A stretch of 64,000 bases of DNA from Candidatus Solibacter usitatus. GTDB lineage: Bacteria; Acidobacteriota; Terriglobia; Bryobacterales; Bryobacteraceae. The stretch is taken from positions 1 through 64,000 of the forward strand of contig JACPNO010000036.1 in assembly GCA_016185465.1 (NCBI GenBank), written 5' to 3'. The notes beneath the pieces were generated by a model that was given only the letters and a program-made list of their open reading frames with translations, did not search any database and had not been told where the DNA came from. The stretch's first letter is position 1. Each line of letters starts with the position of its first letter. Shown here in pieces: positions 33,528-42,372 of this stretch. Made by a program: the position numbers and the translations under genes.

Positions 33528-34898
33528 CTAGCTCCCCTGCCTCGCCAGCGCGAGGAGCGGCTCCAGATCGCCCAGCGCCGCCGTGAGATGCAGAATGGCT
33601 CGCCATACGCTGAGCTTGGCCAGGGCGTCGTCGATCTCCGACTGTGTGAGTATGCGCTCGGCCTCGGCCACTTCCACAATGGTTGCGAGCCCCGCTTTGT
33701 AGCGCGCCGCGGCCTGCTGCTCGGTCGCGCGCGCGGCTTCAAGCTGCACCGGAGTGTTTTGCGCAATGCGCTCGGCGCCGCGCAACTCGGCTTTGGCTTT
33801 TTCGATTTCGCCTGTCAGGTCTTGGACAATCTGCGCATAGCGCGCGGCTTCAGCGCGTTCATGAAAATGTTCGACTTCCTTGCGCGCGCGCAGCGAGGGC
33901 AGATCGAGTGCTGGAAACGTCACGCTCATGGCCACCGCCCAGTTCTGTATGTTGGGTCCGAGTCCACTGGCCGCGCCTCCGGTCGACCCGTCGGGCTGAA
34001 TGCCGGTGCCGCGTGCGAAGGTAGTCCCCTGCAAATTGAAGCGTGGAAAGTACGACCGGTCAAGCGCTTTTTCCCGCGCCTTTACTTCGTCGACTGCCGC
34101 GTTCTGGGCAACCGCCAGCGGATGCCGGGAAAGATTCGCCGCCGTGGTGTCGGGCTCACGCGGCAGCTCCAGCCAAGGTCCGCGAGCAACGTCGGCGTCG
34201 GCGGGCGGTACGCCCAACAGTTGCGCCAGCGCGGCGCGCCCTACTTCCACGGCTTGCTCAGCCTGAATGAGCTGGGTCTGCGCCAGTGCCAGTTCTGCCT
34301 TGGCTCGCGAGGCTTCGGCGCCGGGGCGCAATTCGTTTTTCACCAGCACATTGACGGATTCGGACAGCGTACGAGCGCGTTCCACCCCCGCGCGGGCGGC
34401 GATCACGGTTTGCTGGGCTGCGTGAATCGTGAGAAAAGCGTCGGCTGCGCCCACGCCCGCTTGTAATCGCGAGACAGCGACCGTCGAGCTGGCGCGGTCG
34501 CGGGCCGATTGCGCCGCCTCCACATTGGCTCGGCGCAATCCAAAATCGAATGGCTCCCAGGAGACCAGCACGCCTACCGCGGTTCCCCACACATTGTCCA
34601 GTGAATTGGTGCGAAGCACCGGTCCGGAAATGGAGGAAATGACGGGCTGCGGCAGCAGCAATCCAAAAACGTTGTTATGGGTGCCGCGATTCACCTGCGC
34701 CGCAAAATCCACGCGCGGCAGGTAGCTGGTGCGAGCCAGGTTAATTCCCGCTGCCGCGGCAGACACCTGCTCGAGAGATGCACGGACCCCCGGATACTGG
34801 TTCATCGCCTGGCTGACGGCCTGTTCGAGAGTAAGCTGCGCGCACGAAGGCAGCGCCAAAGCCGTCATCGCGATACTGATCACCAAGAGTTTGTTCAC
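33528..34898 (-). CDS. TolC-family outer membrane protein
   Basis: [57 protein letters not shown]; coiled-coil OEP repeats. Confidence 0.93.
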   Translation of the reverse strand: MNKLLVISIAMTALALPSCAQLTLEQAVSQAMNQYPGVRASLEQVSAAAAGINLARTSYLPRVDFAAQVNRGTHNNVFGLLLPQPVISSISGPVLRTNSLDNVWGTAVGVLVSWEPFDFGLRRANVEAAQSARDRASSTVAVSRLQAGVGAADAFLTIHAAQQTVIAARAGVERARTLSESVNVLVKNELRPGAEASRAKAELALAQTQLIQAEQAVEVGRAALAQLLGVPPADADVARGPWLELPREPDTTAANLSRHPLAVAQNAAVDEVKAREKALDRSYFPRFNLQGTTFARGTGIQPDGSTGGAASGLGPNIQNWAVAMSVTFPALDLPSLRARKEVEHFHERAEAARYAQIVQDLTGEIEKAKAELRGAERIAQNTPVQLEAARATEQQAAARYKAGLATIVEVAEAERILTQSEIDDALAKLSVWRAILHLTAALGDLEPLLALARQGS

Positions 34899-34900
34899 GC

Positions 34901-35206
34901 CTATTTTCCTTCCACGACTTCTCGAAACAGCTCGCGCACTTTGCTCTTCGCCGCCAGCAGCGCCCTGCGCCCCAGAGGCGTAGCGCGATAAACCTTGCGC
35001 CGCGATTTTCCGTTGTGCTGCTCAGTCGACCGCAGGTAGCCTTTTTTCTCCAGCCCGTGAAGTAACGGATAGAGCGTGCCTGGACTGATGCGGTAGCCGT
35101 GCCGGGCGAGCTCTTCCACCATGCCTAACCCGAAGATCGGCTCTTCGACCGCGTGATGCAGCACATGCAGCCGAATCAAGCCCGAGTAAAGGTCGCGGTC
35201 GTCCAC
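34901..35206 (-). CDS. PadR-family transcriptional regulator
   Basis: LHVLHHAVEEPIFGLGMVEELARHGYRISPGTLYPLLHGLEKKGYLRSTEQHNGKSRRKVYRATPLG. Confidence 0.93.
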   Translation of the reverse strand: MDDRDLYSGLIRLHVLHHAVEEPIFGLGMVEELARHGYRISPGTLYPLLHGLEKKGYLRSTEQHNGKSRRKVYRATPLGRRALLAAKSKVRELFREVVEGK

Positions 35207-35210
35207 TTCG

Positions 35211-36388
35211 CTATGATAATCGATTTTCGTTTTCGATGTTAGAGTATCTACGGCCCCAGCGCCAATAGACGATGGTCCCGATCAGACCCAGCGCGCTCGC
35301 GCTCAGCAAATTGGCTTCCGGGGAAACTTTCCACAGCAGCGCCCCGCCCAGCGACCCAGCGCTGACTACGGTGTCGCGAATCAGATAGTATGCGCCGATC
35401 ATGCGCCCGCGCATTTCCGGCCGTGCGTAGCTGACGATCAGGGCTTTGCGTGCCGGATCGCCAAACTCCTTCAAGCCCTATGCGCCGTCATGAGCGCCAG
35501 CGGAAACACGGTGAAGAAAAAAAACGTCGCCACTACATACGGCTCGCGCCCGTGCCGGTCGGCATAATGCGCCACGGGAATGTAGCAGGCCATGGCCACC
35601 ACCATTTCGACGGCGGTGAGAATTCCCACCTGCGTCGCGGTGGCGTGGACGTTGTCCATCGCGTAAATGACGACCCAGGCGTAGGGGATGCGCTCGCAGA
35701 AACGCACCATGATGTCGCTCGCCAGCAGCCATTTGAGGCGATGATCGAAGCCGCGCACCACGCTCGTGAAACTGCCGCCGGTCGAGGCCACAGTGGGCGG
35801 CGCCTCATCCATACGCCACACCAGAAGCAGGCTGAGCGCGCCCATGGCGATCGAAATTGCCAGGCCGGCGCGCACGCCCTGTACGATTCCCAGCCGGTCG
35901 ATCAGCACGCCGCCGATGATGGGACCGGCGATGATCGGAATGCGCTTCACCAGCGATTGCACACCGATGCCCATGGTGTGTTTGTCGCGCGAGAGGCTCG
36001 CCGCCACCAGTGAAAACATTGCCGGCAGCGAGAGCGTGCTCCAGGCGAGGAACAGGAACATGCCGCCGATCACCGCCGTCCAGTGGGGAATGAACAGCAC
36101 CAGGGCGTAGCCGGCAATCGAAATGGCGTTGAAAGCCGCCAGCGCGCGGCGGTGCCCCCAGCGATCGGTGAGCACGCCTCCCGGCCATGCGTAAAGCGCT
36201 CCCAGCAGCGTTTTCAGACCGTCATAGAGGCCGATGATCAGGGCCGTCGCGCCCAGGGTTTCAAGATATTTGGGGACAAAGCGGGACCAGGTTTCCTCGC
36301 CCGCGCCGATGAGAACCACGGCGGCCAGCAGCAGCACCAGATTGCGCCGCAGGCCGAAGTACTCGGCGAATCTCAGGCGCGTCCCCAC
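35211..36388 (-). pseudogene. MFS transporter, split by small deletion and frameshift
   Basis: 35471..36388 ends ...LALMTAHRA*; 35211..35474 resumes as (RGL)KEFGDPARKALIVSYARPEMRGRMIGAYYLIRDTVV. Together they make one MFS protein missing roughly a dozen residues. Confidence 0.8.
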
Positions 36389-37938
36389 CCGCCACCGCCG
36401 GGAGTTTCGACACGCAGAACGTCTCCGGGCGCTACTTGAAAATTGGCCTTGCTCCCGACGGCCGAAACGCGGCCTGCGTGAGTGAGCGAATTTCGACCCG
36501 GCTTTCCTGGCTTGCCGCCCGCCAGTCCGTAGGGTCGGCGGCGGCGGCGGTCGGAAAGAATCGTGACATCGGCAGCGGTGAGAAATTCGATTTCGCGCAC
36601 GATGCCGTCGCCGCCCGCGTTGGCGCCGCGCCCGCCCGAACCGCGCCGCACTTCGTAACGCACCACTCGCAGCGGATACTGATGCTCGAAAGCTTCGATG
36701 GGCGTGTTCCAGCTATTGGTCATGTGGGTGTGAACGGCGCTCTCGCCCGGCGCGCTGGACGCCGCGCCCATGCCGCCCGCAATGGTTTCGTAATACGCGA
36801 AAGTTTTCCTGCGCCTGGCATCCCATCCGCCGAAGCTCAGGTTGTTCATGGTCCCGGAGCTGGCTGCGGGGATGGCGCGCGGCGCGGCTTTTGAGAGCGC
36901 GCCCAGCAGCGTATCGGTGATTCGCTGGGAAGTCTCGACGTTGCCGGCCGCCATGGCCGCGGGCGCGCCGGCATTCACTACCGAGCGCTCCGGAGTGATG
37001 ACGCGAATGGGCCGCAGCAATCCCGCCGTATAGGGAACATCTTCCGCAAGCAGGCAGCGGAAGACATACATGGTCGCCGAAACAGCCACGGCATAGTTGG
37101 CGTTGACGGGTCCGGCAACTTGCGGAGATGAGCCCGCGAAATCCACGCTGGCCGAATCGCCGCGAATGGCGATCGCGACCTGGATGCGGACGGGCTCAGC
37201 GGAAATTCCGTCGTCGTCCAGATGATCGGTGAACCGGTACACGCCGTCGGGCAGCTTGCGAATCGCGGCGCGCATCATGCGCTCGCTGTAGTCCTGCAGC
37301 TCGCGCACGTTGCGCTGGACGCGAACCAGGCCGTACTTGCCGGTGACTTCGGCGAGGCGGTCGGCGCCGCGCCGGTTGGCCATCATCTGGGCTAGCAGAT
37401 CACCCTGGCGTTCGTCAGGCGTGCGGACGTTGGCCAGAATCAGACGCAGCAAGCCTTCGTCCATCTTGCCGCCCCGGGCCAATAACACCGGCGGAATGCG
37501 AATGCCTTCCTGATAAATTTCACGCGCCAGCGGCATCGACCCCGGGCTCATGCCGCCGACGTCGGCGTGATGTGCGCGATTGGCCACATAAAAATCCGGG
37601 CGCCGTTTGCCCTGCAGAAAGACTCCCGAGACGGCAGTGATATCGGGCAGGTGGGTTCCGCCCTGAAACGGATCGTTGAGGATGACTACGTCGCCCGGAG
37701 CCAGCGTGAAGGCATCGATGGCATGACGCACCGAAAGCGGCATGGCTCCCAGATGCACCGGCATATGATCGCCCATCGCAATGGTCTCGCCGGCGGCATC
37801 GTAGACCGCGCACGAATAATCGCGGCGTTCCTTGATGTTGGCGGAAAACGCAGTCTTGCGAAGCACGGCGCCCATTTCCTCGGCGATGGAAACGAATATA
37901 TTGCGAAATAGCTCCAGCTCAATCGGGTCGGGCTTCAT
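36373..37938 (-). CDS. Hydantoinase B / oxoprolinase family protein
   Basis: MKPDPIELELFRNIFVSIAEEMGAVLRKTAFSANIKERRDYSCAVYDAAGETIAMGDHMPVHLGAMP...DVVILNDPFQGGTHLPDITAVSGVF. Confidence 0.94.
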   Translation of the reverse strand: MKPDPIELELFRNIFVSIAEEMGAVLRKTAFSANIKERRDYSCAVYDAAGETIAMGDHMPVHLGAMPLSVRHAIDAFTLAPGDVVILNDPFQGGTHLPDITAVSGVFLQGKRRPDFYVANRAHHADVGGMSPGSMPLAREIYQEGIRIPPVLLARGGKMDEGLLRLILANVRTPDERQGDLLAQMMANRRGADRLAEVTGKYGLVRVQRNVRELQDYSERMMRAAIRKLPDGVYRFTDHLDDDGISAEPVRIQVAIAIRGDSASVDFAGSSPQVAGPVNANYAVAVSATMYVFRCLLAEDVPYTAGLLRPIRVITPERSVVNAGAPAAMAAGNVETSQRITDTLLGALSKAAPRAIPAASSGTMNNLSFGGWDARRRKTFAYYETIAGGMGAASSAPGESAVHTHMTNSWNTPIEAFEHQYPLRVVRYEVRRGSGGRGANAGGDGIVREIEFLTAADVTILSDRRRRRPYGLAGGKPGKPGRNSLTHAGRVSAVGSKANFQVAPGDVLRVETPGGGGWGRA

Positions 37939-38795
37939 TGGGGCGCCGGCGGGACGGACGGCTCTTCCGCCGGCTCGGGCTGCGGTACCAATGCCGGAGG
38001 CCGGCAACCCCCCAGCGGTACCAGGAAACTGGCTACGCGCTTCCAACGCTCGGATTCCATTTTCTCGATGAGGAACGACTTGCTGGCGGAATCCGCGCGC
38101 ACTCGCCAATTCGGGGGGGCAGGACGGCTCTTAATGGGGATAGGCCGATTGCCCGCTTGCCTGATGTTCCACGTCTCGCCGCCGTTGGGCGATTCGTACA
38201 ACTCGTAACGCGCGGCATCGGCGGACTGCATGCGATCGACCAGCACGGTGCCTGACCCGGGTGCTTCGAACCAGAATTGCAGTATCGACCCTCCGCTGCC
38301 CTCGCTAAGAATGGGCCGCTCATGCCAGCTCTTGCCGCCATCGGTGGTGGTCAGCAGAAAAGGGTCGCGGGGCAAGGGGCTGAGCAGACCGCCGCTGATC
38401 CAGCCATGCTGGAAATCCAGAAGCTGGATGTGATCCAGACCCGAGCCGCGCATGCGTGGATAGGGCTCGCGCCAGGTGCCGCCGCCATCTTCGCTCGTCA
38501 AAAGAACCGAATACAGGGTGGTCTCGGCGGAATGAATAGTCCCGGCTAAAACGATCCGGTTCGCCACAGCGCCTACCGAGGAAATTTCCAGATAAACAGG
38601 GCACGGTTCGTCTTCCGAACAGGTCATGCCGGCCCACTGGATGTCTTCGAGAGTGCACTGGAACGGGAGCAGCATGGGGCGCCCGGTGTTTTCGATGACG
38701 GGCATCGCTGGCGCTGCGGAGGCCGGGGCGCTGGCAGATTCTTGCGCGCCAGCGCACCTGATCGATAGCAGCAGAATGAAACAAGCGGCTCTCAT
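37935..38795 (-). CDS. Secreted hypothetical protein, BNR/sortilin-like photosystem-stability fold
   Basis: Signal peptide MRAACFILLLSIRCAGAQ; SEDGGGTWREPYPRM, TTDGGKSWHERP, SPNGGETWNIRQ BNR-like motifs. Confidence 0.75.
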   Translation of the reverse strand: MRAACFILLLSIRCAGAQESASAPASAAPAMPVIENTGRPMLLPFQCTLEDIQWAGMTCSEDEPCPVYLEISSVGAVANRIVLAGTIHSAETTLYSVLLTSEDGGGTWREPYPRMRGSGLDHIQLLDFQHGWISGGLLSPLPRDPFLLTTTDGGKSWHERPILSEGSGGSILQFWFEAPGSGTVLVDRMQSADAARYELYESPNGGETWNIRQAGNRPIPIKSRPAPPNWRVRADSASKSFLIEKMESERWKRVASFLVPLGGCRPPALVPQPEPAEEPSVPPAPQ

Positions 38796-38942
38796 TGCTG
38801 CCGACGATTTTAGCTTGTTTGGGTGCTCGTTTTTGCGACTGGCGGGATTACGCAGAGACTCCATTTGTAACAATAAAATGTTCCCTGAAAATGTAACAGC
38901 AGGGGTAGTTACATCGTCTATGCTTACAAATCCCCGTTACAA

Positions 38943-38993
38943 CAGCGGGCGCGACTCACCCCTATCACCCAATTGCGCGCCCGCTGCTTTTTT
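38943..38993 (+). terminator. Plus-strand intrinsic terminator in an otherwise minus-strand region
   Basis: CAGCGGGCGCG (38943-38953) ... CGCGCCCGCTG (38976-38986) followed by cTTTTTT. Confidence 0.7.
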
Positions 38994-38995
38994 AC

Positions 38996-39952
38996 TTAAT
39001 CGCCGAACATTCCTTCAAATAAAGGGCTGCTCAAGTAGCGCTCGCCGGAATCGGGAAGAATCACGACAATGGTTTTGCCTTTAAGTGCAGGCTCATGAGC
39101 CAGACGGACAGCCACCGATGCGGCGGCGCCGCAGGAGATTCCCGACAGGATGCCTTCTTCCTTGGCCAGGCGGCGGGCCATCTCAATCGACTCTTCGTTG
39201 GTCACCATTTCGACGCGGTCCAGCATGGCGAGATCGAGGGTATCGGGAATAAAGCCGGCGCCAATTCCCTGGACCCCGTGGGAACCCGGTCGTATAGGCT
39301 GCCGGGCCAGGGTCTGGGTAATTACGGCGCTGTTTTTGGGCTCGACACCGACGGAAAGAATTTGTTTCTTCTTTTCCTTTTTGATGTAGCGCGAGACTCC
39401 GGAAATGGTGCCGCCGGTGCCGACGCCGGCCACCAGGACATCGATGGCTCCGGCGGTGTCGTCCCAAATTTCAGGTCCTGTGGTCTTGAAATGAATCTCC
39501 GGGTTGGCGGGGTTCTTGAACTGCTGCAGCAGCACATAGCGGTCGGGCCCGGAAGCCACGATTTGCTCGGCCTTCTGAATCGATCCATTCATGCCTTGCG
39601 CGCCGTCGGTAAGCAGCAGCTTGGCGCCAAGCGCCACCAGCACCTTGCGGCGTTCGATCGACATGGTCTCGGGCATGGCGAGGGTGATGGGATATCCGCG
39701 GGCAGCGGCGACAAAGGCCAGCGCGATTCCGGTATTGCCGCTGGTGGGCTCGATCAGCTCTTTGCCGGGTTTCAGAATTCCGCGGCGCTCGGCGTCCCAG
39801 ATCATGGACGCGCCAATGCGGCATTTCACCGAATACGCCGGGTTGCGGCCCTCGATCTTCGCTAACACGGTAGCGCCTGCGCCCTCGGTAATGCGGTTCA
39901 GGCGCACGAGCGGCGTGCGGCCAATGCTGAGTGAATTGTCGTCGAATATCAC
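38996..39952 (-). CDS. cysK: Cysteine synthase A
   Basis: [86 protein letters not shown]. Confidence 0.95.
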   Translation of the reverse strand: MIFDDNSLSIGRTPLVRLNRITEGAGATVLAKIEGRNPAYSVKCRIGASMIWDAERRGILKPGKELIEPTSGNTGIALAFVAAARGYPITLAMPETMSIERRKVLVALGAKLLLTDGAQGMNGSIQKAEQIVASGPDRYVLLQQFKNPANPEIHFKTTGPEIWDDTAGAIDVLVAGVGTGGTISGVSRYIKKEKKKQILSVGVEPKNSAVITQTLARQPIRPGSHGVQGIGAGFIPDTLDLAMLDRVEMVTNEESIEMARRLAKEEGILSGISCGAAASVAVRLAHEPALKGKTIVVILPDSGERYLSSPLFEGMFGD

Positions 39953-39957
39953 GCTTG

Positions 39958-40386
39958 TCAGATCTCCCAGTTGGGCACAAATTTGGAGTTCTTATCGGTC
40001 CAGGTGCGGCGCAAGTCGGCGAAGGTCGTTTGATCCAGCACGTCTGAAATACCGCTGTTCACGCGCTCCCACAATTCGCGAAAGGGGGAATCGTAATTCC
40101 TGCGCGCGCGCGATTTCTCATCGCGAGTTCCCTCGACAAAGCGCAGAACCTCTCCGACCTTGATGGATTCGGGCGGCCGCGCCAGCAGATACCCGCCGTC
40201 GGCGCCGCGCCGCGACTCGACGAAACCGCCTTGCTTGAGGCTGGCCAGGATTAACTCCAGAAATTTTTGCGGAATCTTCTGCCTCTGGGCGATACCGGCG
40301 ATCTTCACCGGCTGGCGGCTGGGAGCCTGCAGCGTCAAGTCGAAGACCGCCTGCAATGCGTATTCGCCCTTGACGGATATGTACAT
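39958..40386 (-). CDS. Rrf2-family transcriptional regulator
   Basis: [86 protein letters not shown]. Confidence 0.93.
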   Translation of the reverse strand: MYISVKGEYALQAVFDLTLQAPSRQPVKIAGIAQRQKIPQKFLELILASLKQGGFVESRRGADGGYLLARPPESIKVGEVLRFVEGTRDEKSRARRNYDSPFRELWERVNSGISDVLDQTTFADLRRTWTDKNSKFVPNWEI

Positions 40387-40548
40387 TTTTGGGGAAGCGG
40401 GAATCTCCTAATTCAACTAGAGATTATGCGAAACGGGGGAGACAGTCAAGATCGGGAAGGAAAGAATACTGTGGACAGCCGCACAGTGCTTAGGAGCAAC
40501 TGCGCGGCTATCCCCGAAAACAAAGGCGGCCGGGCCGCCATGCAGCAG

Positions 40549-40698
40549 TTACTTACCGTCGGTCTTCTTGTCGGCTTTCTTCTTCTTGCCCTTCTTTTCC
40601 TTCTTTTCCATCTTCTTGTCGTCGTCGCGGCCGAAAGAAACGCTGGCCAGACCGGTCAGGAGCGACAAGCTGAGCATCGCGATCATCAATTTCTTCAT
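40549..40698 (-). CDS. Small secreted lysine-rich protein (49 aa)
   Basis: MKKLMIAMLSLSLLTGLASVSFGRDDDKKMEKKEKKGKKKKADKKTDGK; AGGAG ribosome-binding site upstream. Confidence 0.65.
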   Translation of the reverse strand: MKKLMIAMLSLSLLTGLASVSFGRDDDKKMEKKEKKGKKKKADKKTDGK

Positions 40699-40721
40699 TT
40701 GTTGGAGTTCTCCTTGTGATA

Positions 40722-40739
40722 GTGACGAACGTTCGTCAC
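40722..40739. promoter_or_regulatory. 18-bp perfect palindrome in the leader of the Lys-rich protein gene
   Basis: GTGACGAACGTTCGTCAC. Confidence 0.6.
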
Positions 40740-40933
40740 CCGGTATCATAGCGGAGCTTGCATGAACCTACCCTTAAGGTGGTATTAAAATCCTTTCATT
40801 TGATACAGTTCCGGGTCACAGCGTCCGATATTGTGTTTCTATGCCCGTAAGTGTATGAAATAAAAAGAAAACAAGCTCTCATCGACTTTCTGGCTGGCCA
40901 ATTCGGGAGATGCCGGATGCTAGGCTGGAATCG

Positions 40934-41146
40934 ATGAAAAAAGCAGATCTGGCCAAGCGGCTGGCAAAGCGTTCGGGCGTGTCTCCGGCTGAGGCGGCCG
41001 ACCAACTGGACCGCGTCGTCAACGGGATCCTCACGCATCTCCGCAGGGGACAGAAGGCGCTGCTGCCGGGCCTTGGCACCTTCACCGCCGGCCGGAGCGT
41101 GCGCTTCACGTTCGAACCTAAGATTGGCAAAACCCGTGGCAAGTGA
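40934..41146 (+). CDS. HU/IHF-like DNA-binding protein, short, apparently lacking the beta-arm
   Basis: MKKADLAKRLAKRSGVSPAEAADQLDRVVNGILTHLRRGQKALLPGLGTFTAGRSVRFTFEPKIGKTRGK. Confidence 0.85.
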   Translation: MKKADLAKRLAKRSGVSPAEAADQLDRVVNGILTHLRRGQKALLPGLGTFTAGRSVRFTFEPKIGKTRGK

Positions 41147-41771
41147 ATGGGCCTCGTCGGAAAGCGTGGCGGTGATGGTGCGGCAGTGTCTGAAAGAAGG
41201 CAAGCCGGTGGAGATCGACGGCCTGGGCCGCTTCGTGCCGAGCCCGCGCAAGGGGGCGCGCTTCGTCCCGCGCACCCAGCCCAAGATATTTCTGGCTTAC
41301 GTGCAGGAGGATGCCAGCGCGGCGGACCGCATTTTCGACGGACTTTGGGCGCGCGGGTTCGATCCGTGGCTGGATCGCCGCAAGCTGCTGCCGGGCCAGA
41401 ACTGGCCGCGGTCGATTGAGCAAGCCATCGAGACTTCGAAGTTTGTGATTGCCTGCTTTTCGCAGAACTCGGTGAGCAAGAAAGGCGGATTTCAGGCCGA
41501 GATACGCTATGCGCTGGACTGCGCGCGCCGCATCCCGCTGGACGATATTTTTCTGATTCCGGTGCGTCTGGATGCCTGCCGGGTGCCGCCCAGCATCCAG
41601 CGCGAGACGCAATACATCGATTTATTTCCCGGCTGGGATCGCGGGTTTGCGCGCGTGCTAAGCGTGATTCGCAAACAGATTAAACCGCGGGAGCGTGCGT
41701 GGCTGCGGGGAAAAACCTGGGGAAAAACCTGGGACAGTCTGCGCGTTTCCCGGAAGATTCGGGAAATTTAG
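41136..41771 (+). CDS. TIR-domain protein with N-terminal HU-like half-module
   Basis: GTG start (alternative ATG 41175) overlapping the HU gene. VAVMVRQCLKEGKPVEIDGLGRFVPSPRKGARFVPR aligns by eye with HU; PKIFLAYVQEDASAADRIFDGLWARGFDPWLDRRKLLPGQNWPRSIEQAIETSKFVIACFSQNSVSKKGGFQAEIRYALD...IFLIPVRLDACRVPPSIQ is a TIR domain with the conserved Glu. Confidence 0.85.
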   Translation: MASEWASSESVAVMVRQCLKEGKPVEIDGLGRFVPSPRKGARFVPRTQPKIFLAYVQEDASAADRIFDGLWARGFDPWLDRRKLLPGQNWPRSIEQAIETSKFVIACFSQNSVSKKGGFQAEIRYALDCARRIPLDDIFLIPVRLDACRVPPSIQRETQYIDLFPGWDRGFARVLSVIRKQIKPRERAWLRGKTWGKTWDSLRVSRKIREI

Positions 41772-41937
41772 GAGTAACCCGTTTGTTTTTAACAAACCGC
41801 TATTGTGGAGAAATACGCGGCCTATCGGTTCTTGCGGAAGTACTCGGTAACATGCGTGCTGTCTAGCACTTGGTGAACGTCTCCGGCAATTTCAGAATGG
41901 TGGAAACCAGGAAACACGCAGACTGTCCCAGGTTTTT
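41723..41937. repeat. 28-bp inverted repeat (27/28) bounding a 215-bp segment
   Basis: 41723-41750 AAAAACCTGGGACAGTCTGCGCGTTTCC; 41910-41937 GGAAACACGCAGACTGTCCCAGGTTTTT. Confidence 0.9.
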
Positions 41938-41952
41938 GAAGTAGGTTTTGAA

Positions 41953-42360
41953 TTACCGTTTGGCTAGATGGGCTACTTTTTTCTGAATCTCGGCGCGGTT
42001 CTTGGCTTCCGGCGCCAGCTCAAGATATTTTTCGTAAGCTTCGCGCGCGGCTTTCAGGTCCTTTTGCTTTTCTTCGGCTTCACCCAGCCGCAGAAACGCT
42101 TCGGCGGATTGGGCGTTCCACTGGGTGGCCTCGCGGAAGCGCTGCACGGCGGCGCGATAACTTCCCTTCCGGAAATAGTAGTTGCCGATGCGCAATTCTT
42201 TTTCGGCCTGGATGGGATTGAAGGTGTATTCCTTGGGTTTGAGCGCCTCGTCCTCTTCGGCGGGCGCTTGTTCAGGACGCGCGGGGTCGGGCGCGGGCGG
42301 CTTCTGTTGAGCTAACAGGCCGCAGGCGAGAACGGCGGAGACCCACCAGGCGCGTGACAT
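41953..42360 (-). CDS. TPR-repeat protein with signal peptide
   Basis: AEKELRIGNYYFRKGSYRAAVQRFREATQWNAQSAEAFLRLGEAEEKQKDLKAAREAYEKYLELAPEA. Confidence 0.88.
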   Translation of the reverse strand: MSRAWWVSAVLACGLLAQQKPPAPDPARPEQAPAEEDEALKPKEYTFNPIQAEKELRIGNYYFRKGSYRAAVQRFREATQWNAQSAEAFLRLGEAEEKQKDLKAAREAYEKYLELAPEAKNRAEIQKKVAHLAKR

Positions 42361-42372
42361 AATTTAATTATA

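Noticed and set aside
36373-38109. N-terminal extension of the hydantoinase B ORF
   Set aside because: ATG 37938 overlaps the upstream gene's stop (ATGA) and matches the family N-terminus; the extension is low-complexity out-of-frame reading.
41823-41952. Open minus-strand stretch (TVIQNLLQKPGTVCVFPGFHHSEIAGDVHQVLDSTHVTEYFRKNR*)
   Set aside because: No ATG start or ribosome-binding site and too short to support; may be a gene relic inside the inverted-repeat segment.
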